NCBI GenBank assembly: GCA_963556145.1
Contig: OY744473.1
Span: 3,782,001 to 3,846,000, forward strand
DNA length: 64,000 nucleotides
Reading direction: 5' to 3'
Source: Hygrocybe punicea
Lineage: Eukaryota; Basidiomycota; Agaricomycetes; Agaricales; Hygrophoraceae
The notes below the pieces were generated by a model. It made no database searches. It was given only the letters and a program-made list of their open reading frames with translations, and was not told the origin of the DNA. Positions 56,810 to 64,000 of the stretch are shown one piece after another. Both the position numbers and the translations under genes were made by a program. The first letter of the stretch is position 1, and each line of letters opens with the position of its first letter.

Positions 56810-57614
56810 ATGTTGGTGGTGGGATGGCCGTGGCCTTTGTCGCGGTCGTGGTCGTGCTAGTGGTCGTGCTAGTGGTCGTGGTCATGGTCACTGTGGTGGT
56901 CGTGGTGGTCGTTGTTGATGTTGTTGGTGTTGTTGGTGTTGTCGTTGTCCTATTTGGAGGGCTGTAGGTTGTTGTTGTGGTGGTGGTGGAGGTGGTGGCC
57001 GCCGTCGTCACCCTTGTCCTCACTGCCTGTCATCCTCATCGGGTGTGTGGTGTTTGTGTTGTTGGTACTGCTGTCATCGTCGTTGGTGTAATTAGTAGCT
57101 AAAAAAAAAAAGAAAAAACATACCTACTGCAACGGGGGGTGGGTGCACCGCCCTCCCGCTGCCCTTCTCCCCATGTCCCATCGTTGTCCGTTGTTGTTGT
57201 CGCCGTTCTCGTTGTTGTCGCCATGGCTGTGGTCGTGGTCATGGTTGGTGACGTTGATGTGTGACGCGGGTACCGTGACACTACCCAAATAGGGACCGGT
57301 TACGGATACACGGGTGCACGGATCGGGAAATCTTGATCTGGACCTGTATCCAAGGTGATCCGTATCCGTGATCCATGCTGATCCACCCAATCCATGCATT
57401 TGCCTAGTTAGAGGATTACGGGCAAGAGGTTTTGATCCAGCAAAGGATCTCATCAGAAGACTACCACCTGCCCTGACCTCTAGACCATCTGTGCTCTTCT
57501 TACGGAGTACTACCTCTAAGTGTGTGTAGGAAGGGAGTGGCCCAGGTCCAGACCCTGATCAGTCCAGACCCAGTAGCATGTGAGCATGACATAAGATCCC
57601 AATGCCCAATGCGG

Positions 57615-58459
57615 TGTGGAGACTCAACGTTCCTCTGAGGCCATATCGTCAATATAACACGAATCCAGACGAACCCAACACCTCCAAACGATTCCCATTC
57701 CAACCCGACGTAACCCGGCGTGACGTGACCTGATGTGACCGATGTGACCCGACGTATGCCGCTTTGTGATGGCCGCTTTCAGACCAAATCCGGCAGCCTC
57801 AAACGCCTCGGAGTTCCAATTCTAGAAGATGGATCTCATCGGAGTCAATCCCCAACTTTGGACTTACCATATTTATGCATCCTGTCGTCCTGTCGGAGAT
57901 ATGTAGGATATTTTAGATCTTTTCCTTGGGTATTTGTTTTCCCTTCCATTTTCCTGTCTATGTCGCATTGCAACCCCCCTTTCCACATCCCCATCCCCAC
58001 TTCTCTTTGTAGTTCCCATCAGCCGAAGTAGACAAGTCCAAAAGTAGAATACTCACTCATGTACTATAAAAACGGTCCCCGACGACCGTACAAAAAAAAA
58101 AGATACCATTAGTCCCCGTTTCCTACAGTCAGAGTCACCTTTTAATCCTTCAAAAATGCTTGTCCTTGTAGATCCTTAGACTTTTGTAGTTGTCCTCGTT
58201 GATCTTCTCTTAGTTCCTATTTTTGTTCATCGACCCGACCCGCTGTACTCGACATTGTCGGCATCGTCGGGTTCATTATTATTCGTCCATTTTCAGTCCA
58301 GATTATTGTTATTTTGTTCATTTTCTTAGTTTTACATGGCGGCTTTTCTTTATTACTCTTTTACCACTATCCCCGACACTGATTATCCACAGTCACTTCT
58401 ACGCTGACACCCCTAGGTTAGGATTTATCTTCCAAAGCCACCCTGAACCCGCATCTTCA
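57615..58459 (+). mobile_element. Solo LTR, copy 2 (4-bp target duplication GCGG)
   Basis: Starts TGTGGAGACTCAACG and ends CCCGCATCTTCA, with GCGG on both sides (57611-57614, 58460-58463). It aligns end to end with the solo LTR at 19,380-20,267. The core promoter CTATAAAAACGGTCCCC (near 58,068) and following CGACGACCGTAC are unchanged between the two, while the rest has diverged. Confidence 0.8.
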
Positions 58460-58903
58460 GCGGACCCAGCCATCGGAGGATATTACAAATGGGTCAATAA
58501 TACAGCAACCGGGATGCATCCAGCAGGAATACTGAATCAGAGAGACGTCAAAGGACCCTTTCAGGATTCCTGTGCTTGCACATCTTTTTCATACTCCTAG
58601 TTCATAGATTGGCATCTAGCAAGATGTGGTGCTTATATAGCATTCTCCTACACCTATGTTTTCCTTGTGGCTGGTTCTCTTTGGAACACTGTAGGTAAGC
58701 ACACACCTGGGCCATAGCACAGTAATACATAGTAAGATAGGTTCATTGTCTTATTATTATTACATGTAGTAGAACATCACAATGGCCAGGGCAAGATCCT
58801 GCAGAGATGTAGGTATGGTATCCCAACTCTAATATTAAATTGTGTAATTTATTGTGTTCTACATAGAGAGCTATTCACTATATATATGGCCCTCTGCCAA
58901 AAT

Positions 58904-60236
58904 TAGTGTTGCCGTAGTTCGGTTCCGAACCTAGCCGAACCCGGTTCAAACCCCGAACCGAACCCTAGGTTCAGTCTAAGTTCAGCCAAGTGCTGAACCG
59001 GACCGCGGGTTCAGTTCCGGGTTTCGAGGCCTGCCGGATTTCCTGAACGGCTCCAAACCGCGTCCAAACCGCGAACGCGGATATTTTTAAGGTATTTATT
59101 TCATTTATTTTTCGCATTCCTTTACTTACTTTTTCGTGTTAAACGGTATCATGTGACCGTTACAGGTAGCTTTCTTCACCAACACGCAACAACGCAAGGC
59201 CAATGAACGCGACACAATGTCGCGTTCATGAACACAGGTACGTATTTTACTTTCCTGAACTTTACTAATGTTGCCTGCTACAGGAAGCTCGACCGCGACC
59301 GCAGTGTGACCACACCCACGGCCGCGAGATGACCACCCAACGCCAACCCAATGCCAACGGACGCGCGACAGCTGCAACACCACCACCACCACCACCACCA
59401 CCAGCGGCGGCAACAACAACGGCAACGACAACCACGACGGCCAGCAGCAGCAGCAGCAATGCCGGCAGCAGCAGCAGCAGCAACGGCAACGGCAACGGCA
59501 GCGGCAGCAGCAACGGCCACGACAGCAGCGGCAGCAGTGGCAGCAGCAACGGCGACGGCAGCAGGAGCAGCGCCGGCAGCAGCAGCAACGACGGCAGCAA
59601 CGACGGCAGCAACGACGGCAGCAACGGCGGCAACAGCAGCAGCAGCAGCAGCAACAGCGGCAGCAGCAACGGCGACAGCAGCAGCAGCGGCAGCAGCAAC
59701 GGCGACGGCAGCAGGAGCAGCGCCGGCAGCGGCAGCAACGATGGCAGCAACGACGGCAGCAACGACGGCAGCAGCAGTATCAGCAGCAACGGCGGCAACA
59801 GCAGCAACGGCGGCAACAGCAGCAGCAGCAGCAGCAGCAGCCGTGGCAGCAACACCACCACAACCATACCACCGCCCCGACGAGGACAACGGTTGGCAGC
59901 AGCAGCGCCGGCAATGCCACGCAGGGACCACAGGACAAGACCCCCCGTCCCTCCACATCCCTTGGGGACACCGGAGGGCTCCCCCGCACCCATCTACCTC
60001 GCGAAGTGCAGCGCCGTATCTATTGATACGCGCCTGCCATTCGCGAGGAGAACGGACGGGGTGAGCCCACCTCGGTCTGGGTTTCAGACCGCGTCTGAAC
60101 CCAGACCGAACGCAAAGAGACGGTTCGACGCCGTCTGGGTCCGGGTTTGGCCATGCACCAAACCGGACCCGAAGTTCAGTTCGCGGTTCCGCCAAAAAGG
60201 GTCGGAACCGGACCGAACTGAACTTCGGCAACACTA
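58904..60236 (+). mobile_element. Non-autonomous hAT element 6 ((CAG)n body, 1.3 kb)
   Basis: Ends TAGTGTTGCCGTAGTTCGG and CCGAACTGAACTTCGGCAAC-ACTA. An exact 8-bp duplication GCCAAAAT occurs at 58896-58903 and 60237-60244. Subterminal words are GGTTC/GAACC, as in hAT element 3. The body has the palindrome GAACGCGACA/TGTCGCGTTC directly before an intron-like segment 59238-59283 (GTACGT ... TGCTACAG), then about 450 bp of CAG/GGCAGC repeat (frames give poly-Ser/Gly, poly-Ala or poly-Leu), then GCACCCATCT joined to the ACCTCGC palindrome. Confidence 0.93.
59996..60048. repeat. ACCTCGC palindrome module, copy 6
   Basis: ACCTCGCGAAGTGCAGCGCC, GTATCTATTGATAC, GCGCCTGCCATTCGCGAGG. The central GTCAATTGAC has become ATCTATTGAT by two paired changes, so the palindrome is kept although the sequence changed. 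Confidence 0.85.
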
Positions 60237-60300
60237 GCCAAAATTGCACCCTTGAACACCCAAATCATGAATACTTGTCTCAAAAATTATTGATGGGATT

Positions 60301-61440
60301 CAAAGCATGGGTTTCTGTACCTGTGCAGTTTTTGGTCATGGGTATGGGTACAGGTAGCCAAAACTGAACCTGTGCATAACCCATACCTATTATGTATACT
60401 ATTATCTAAATAAGTTGGGCTAGGCTGTGTCCAACTAGCAATAGTAGGAAATTTCGGTGAAATACAGGTGTGATTTGTGGAGTTTATCAGTGGAGGAGGT
60501 GATATAAAAATTTATAGTCCAGTGAGCTGTGTGATCCAGGCATGCTTGGATAGCACACCATATCACTAGACTGTGGAGAATAACATTTATTACAAGGTAC
60601 ACTAGCGGGCACTTGATGAAGGGCAAGCCTCACTATGTGAGTAGTGTATTGCACAGGTTTGGTGACTTGTATGGATAAACACTGTGTGTTGGAGTAGTGG
60701 ATCCGGTCCACTACTCCATGGATCACATGAAAGTTCTCAAAGTTTGTAGGATTAGACTTGTTTGTAGACAGAGCTTGACTATGACACTTCCTTGACCCAT
60801 TTATGGAGTAGGACTTCCACCTACTTCAATGTATGGGCAAGGATCCTGCCATTAGCTTTTCTCAAGCCCTGGAGGGTCCAAAATGGACAAGTGGATATGC
60901 TTGAAACACTAGAATAAATGAGCCCTTTACACTGAGCCACTGATTCCTAGTGGAATCAAATCAGAATGCTCAGATTCCAAGCTGAATCCAAGCTCAGCCA
61001 AATTGTTAACAATCTCACTATAATGTCATTCCTGGTCCATTCCCAGTCCAGGCCAATTCCAAGTGAAATCTGAGTGAAATACTAGGAATCCAATGAATCC
61101 ATAGTTCTGAGTAAGTCCTAGCATTTATTATGCATTGGACTGAACTTGGGATCCATTAGCATTCCATTTGGAATATTAGATTAAAAGATTTAATAAAATA
61201 TCTAGTATATTATGTATCTACTTAATTGGGGTGCTGCCCCAAAATAGATAGCTGAGTTTTGGGGGGTTTATATAGGTTTGTTTGGTGCATGGACCATTTT
61301 GGCACTTATCATGTACATAGTCCAACTAATTTCTAGGTACATGAATCAAGTCACTCCTAACTATTAAGCCCAGGCTGGGGAAACGACCAGTATCAAATTC
61401 TCAGAAGTAAATGTAGAACAGCTGTACCTTAACCCCTTCT
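60301..61440. other. Intergenic DNA with AATCC-type word cluster
   Basis: 60,310-60,395 has GGTATGGGTACAGG words like those near 14,150. 60,940-61,170 repeats AATCCAAG, GGAATC and GATTCC words and may be a decayed miniature element. No gene is recognised. Confidence 0.45.
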
Positions 61441-61449
61441 TTTTGGCCT

Positions 61450-63421
61450 TTAGCCTTTTCCCCCTTGGCTGGCCACAGCCTGACCCAAAGACGATCCAGC
61501 TTCAGCATTAGTGATACCAGGGACTATTATCGGAGCCAAACTGTCAACCCAAGTAAAAGACTCAGGCTTTGTTGCATAGAAGGCTGGTTTCAGGCATAGC
61601 AGTGCAGCCTGGTGATCTTGTAATTCTTTCCTTGGAAAATCATCACCCACCTTTGTTGCACCAAGGATAGCTTGGTACAGGTTACTTTTGTCTTGGGGAA
61701 CAACCTGATATGACCTGTGTGTGCAGCCTTCAATGTGGATCTGGTAGTGTCGCATGTGGATATTCGCTGTTCTGCCTGACAGTGGCCATAAATATTTTGC
61801 TGATATTGAACGATGCAGGTATACTTTGGCTGTTTCAAGTCCTAGGTCATGGACTAATGACAGTATCGGGAGATTGTTGTCAAACGTGCCCACAACATGA
61901 GGATTGGGCAAAACATTGGTGAACTCTTTGCGATTCTTGATTTGACCATGTACTGGGGCAGTATGTTTGGGACTAATAGGTGCCTCAAGACCACCGTGAT
62001 GGGCAGCGGCAACAAGGTCTGTTGACTTTTGGTTGTCTGCGCATTGGAAAGCCATATGGCGTACCAGTCCCGTCCAAAGGAAATCTTGGCCGATTACAGC
62101 GTAATCACCAGCTCTGACGAAGTGGGTGAAAGTAATGTAGACATTTTCGAATGCCTTCTCCAATGTCAAGCTGTTAGGGTCAGTAATGGGTTTCGCCCGG
62201 AGAACAACAGAGTGCCAGGCAGGATTTATCAGTTCTTTCAACCAATCGAGAAGAAGGACCGGCTGATGATATTTGAGCATGGGTGGACTGGCATTATTTA
62301 GTGATTCAAGGTGTCACACGGCATGATCACAAGCAATCATCCAGAAAAGATGCCCAATCATCTCGCTCTCCCTGAGCTAAGAGGCCGTTTTCGAATGCTT
62401 TAGCAAGTAAATTGGGTGCATTATGGGCAAACCTGTCGCCACCATTGAGCAACTCTGCGGCTGCTTCGGCTAGTAAAGGTTCCGATGGCGTCCCGCTACG
62501 CAGGAACTCGCGGTGTTGAGGAACTGCAAATGCGATGCGCATATTTAATTCAACGAGCTTCTCTTTGTACGCCCTTGCAATTTCGCGAGCAGTGTCAAAG
62601 TCAAGGATGACACGGATGCTGAGAGCAGCAATCAGAGCAGGTTCGCTGGCAGGATCACCGCATGAGAGTTTCATCATGGCAAAGTCAACCATTTTCGACC
62701 TGACCTCCTCACTCCCCCATTGGTACATGGACGCCCAACTATCATGAATGAGAAATGAGGATTGAACAAGAGATTTGACTCACAGTGGACGCCCAAACTT
62801 GACAATGTACTCGAGAGTACTAACATCCTGAAGCCGTACTGCCCCCTGATTTGCACTCGACAACTGGTTGAAGGAGTCTTCAGCGAAAGTATCAAACGGA
62901 AGCTCCGTAAATGGGGAGTGCAAGACAATGTTGTCCCAATCACAAAGTGACGGGATTCTGGATGACGTAGAAGGCGTCAGCGCCCCATGCCAAAAATTGG
63001 TTGAAAGGAAGATGACAAAGAAAAGCCGTGGGTTCATCTTTGCCAAGACGCGTCCCAAGATATGATATTTGCTACGAAGGGGAGGTCGGACATTTGGTGC
63101 TACCTGTGTTAAAACATGTGCTTCATCGAAGTATATGAAGAATAAAACCTCAGCCTTGACGAGCTGGACATCGGCATCATTGATTGACGACTGGAGATGC
63201 TTCTGCAGACAGGCTTCGAAAGCCTTGCCTGCATATTCCAGCAGCTTGTTCAACTCCTCTGCAAGAAAAGCAAATAAGAGGTACGGTGGATTAGGAACCG
63301 CATGACCCACCAATAGTCTCGGTGCCCCCATCGTACTATTTGCAGAATTAGTTTGCCTGTATCCGACTAAATAACAAACTGGACATGCCGCACCTTTACC
63401 GCACTCTCCGTAACCTGGCAA
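61450..63421 (-). pseudogene. Conserved basidiomycete P-loop-like protein, C-terminal two thirds, frame-broken
   Basis: From 63421 the frame reads CPVCYLVGYRQTNSANST. An intron ends at about 63,262. Then come EELNKLLEYAGKAFEACLQK, VLFFIYFDEAHVLT (a Walker B-like DEAH), LFFVIFLSTNFWHGAL, HSPFTELPFDTF and EYIVKFGRPL. An intron at 62739-62783 joins to WASMYQWGSEEVRSKMVDFA, then SIRVILDFDTAREIA, RIAFAVPQHREFLRSGTPSE and LLAQGERDDWASFLDDCL. A stop follows. The C-terminal part continues in another frame from 62280 (EKAFENVYITFTHFVRAGDY, ILSLVHDLGLETA, RHYQIHIEGCTHRSYQVVPQ) to 61450. The family is abundant in mushroom genomes and is probably a NTPase; its role is unknown to me. The upstream Walker A part is missing, perhaps cut off by the hAT element at 63,508. 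The frame change near 62,290-62,327 suggests a pseudogene. Confidence 0.65.
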
Positions 63422-63507
63422 TAGAAATTTTGTCTATTACTGCCTACGGCATATTCAGTCGCCCCTGCGGCCAAATATTGGTGCCACCACTTTGAGATGG
63501 TGTCACC

Positions 63508-64000
63508 TAGTGTTGGGGAAGTTCGGTTTGGTCCGGTTTGGGGCCTTTTTGCCCAAACCGGAAACTGAATGGTCCGGTTTTTCACCCAAAGTCCCCAAAC
63601 CAGACCGAAACCGATGCAAACTGTTTGCATCGGTTCGGTTTCGGTCCAAACGCGGTCTGAACCACGGACCGCTAGTGCTCAGTGCCCCTGCACCATTCTG
63701 ACCTCGCAACAGTGCTGCGCACGTCAATTGACATGGCCAGCCTGTTTGCGAGGTGAGATTGGGGTGCTGGGGTGCTGGCACACCCTGCGCCAGCATTGAG
63801 CCGCACGCGGGCTTCTCCATGGGTGTCCCGACGTGTCACACGCGTTGTACATGCGATGTGGGTTGACCGCGTTGGCCGTTTTCGGTGGACGCGTGATGGT
63901 GGTGGTGGTGGTGGTGGTGGTGGTGGTGGTGCCCCACGCGTCATACGCATTGTGCACGTGACGATGGCTGGGCCGCTTTCGTTGTTTTCGGCGGACACGT
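63508..64000 (-). mobile_element. Non-autonomous hAT element 7, cut by window end
   Basis: Starts TAGTGTTGGGGAAGTTCGG after GTGTCACC (63500-63507). It matches the reverse complement of the right part of hAT element 4, including GATGCAAACTGTTTGCATCG, the palindrome module and a (GGT)n run at 63,898-63,930. The right end and its duplication lie outside the window. It sits directly upstream of the truncated P-loop-like gene. Confidence 0.85.
63701..63754. repeat. ACCTCGC palindrome module, copy 7
   Basis: ACCTCGCAACAGTGCTGCGC, ACGTCAATTGACAT, GGCCAGCCTGTTTGCGAGGT. The closest relative is copy 2 read on the other strand. Preceded by CCCCTGCACCATTCTG. Confidence 0.88.

Larger units (their letters stand above)
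38062..57406. mobile_element. Non-autonomous hAT element 5 (CGGATAC-rich), split by the KDZ transposon
   Basis: Ends TAGGCAACTGCACGGAT (38062) and the reverse complement of TAGGCAAATGCATGGAT (57406). An exact 8-bp duplication GTTAGAGG flanks it (38054-38061, 57407-57414). Subterminal words are ATCCGTAT/GGATACGG on both sides. Only 38062-38454 and 56695-57406 belong to it; joined they make about 1.1 kb, the size of the other hAT elements here. The rest is the inserted KDZ transposon. Each piece carries an ACCTCGC palindrome. The right piece also has GGGGTGGGTGCACCGCCC near 57,137. Confidence 0.85.
58740..60300 (+). mobile_element. Foldback family copy 3, half-element, split by hAT element 6
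   Basis: 58,745-58,903 has TTATTATTATTACATGTAGT, ATGGCCAGGGCAAGATCCTG and AGATGTAGGTATG. These match the core of foldback 1 at 34,095-34,250. The match resumes after the inserted hAT element at 60,237 with GCCAAAATTGCACCCTTGAA and fades by about 60,300. Only one side of the palindrome is present. Outer ends and minisatellite are missing, so this is an old, broken copy. Confidence 0.75.

Noticed and set aside
38062..57406. A single 19.3-kb autonomous hAT transposon carrying a KDZ gene
   Set aside because: A second, inner direct repeat (GTCTCAACGTAAAT) and separate related ends show that the KDZ unit was inserted into a small hAT element.
59278..60249. Poly-Ala, poly-Ser/Gly and poly-Leu proteins of 240-320 residues
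   Set aside because: All come from one (CAG)n/(GGCAGC)n stretch inside hAT element 6.
1..64000. A Starship-type giant fungal transposon
   Set aside because: No DUF3435 tyrosine recombinase captain was seen, and the large elements here have TIRs and target duplications of other classes.

Overview
The window looks like a repeat-dominated stretch of a filamentous basidiomycete genome, probably a mushroom-forming Agaricomycete. Evidence: genes broken by many 45-60 bp GT-AG introns, a KDZ transposase with an N-terminal CxC2-type cysteine cluster, a Helitron protein of the DUF6570 type, and several conserved but functionally unknown families that I recall only from mushroom genomes. I cannot name the species. 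I see no rRNA, tRNA, telomere repeat or housekeeping gene.

Layout. 1-12,350: the N-terminal half of a Helitron helicase-like protein running off the left edge, then four intron-rich genes or pseudogenes of unknown function (A minus, B plus, C minus, D plus). Two satellite arrays built on the same TTGTCGAACA palindrome lie at 5,280-6,075 and 12,830-13,555. 13,560-20,945: intergenic DNA, a pol-less LTR retrotransposon (15,509-19,273) and a solo LTR (19,380-20,267). 20,946-28,690: a decayed hAT transposase gene with two non-autonomous hAT elements nested in or beside it, followed by two more hAT-type elements; all four have exact 8-bp target duplications. 29,450-30,373: a purine tract fused to a fragment of a PIF/Harbinger transposase. 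31,319-37,822: a giant palindromic (foldback) element whose centre holds a 100-N gap. 38,062-57,406: nested elements. A small hAT element is split by an 18.2-kb KDZ transposon (14-bp flanking repeat). That transposon carries a KDZ transposase and two accessory genes. A second giant foldback element (7.2 kb) sits inside an intron of accessory gene 2. 57,615-58,459: a second solo LTR. 58,740-60,300: a third, broken foldback copy split by a hAT element. 61,450-63,421: a conserved P-loop-like gene. 63,508-64,000: a final hAT element cut by the window edge.

Most notable. (1) The foldback elements form one family: shared core, shared loop sequence, TIRs of kilobase length filled with different palindromic minisatellites, and 7-8 bp target duplications. 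(2) An imperfect palindrome of about 45-55 bp (ACCTCGC ... GTCAATTGAC ... GCGAGGT) recurs at seven places, mostly inside hAT elements whose TIRs and subterminal words differ. (3) Several of these elements also carry a GC-rich palindrome directly 5' of an intron-like segment and a low-complexity repeat after it. Together this suggests a modular, gene-like non-autonomous element design. (4) Foldback 2 lies in an intron, so the reading frame of its host gene is preserved.
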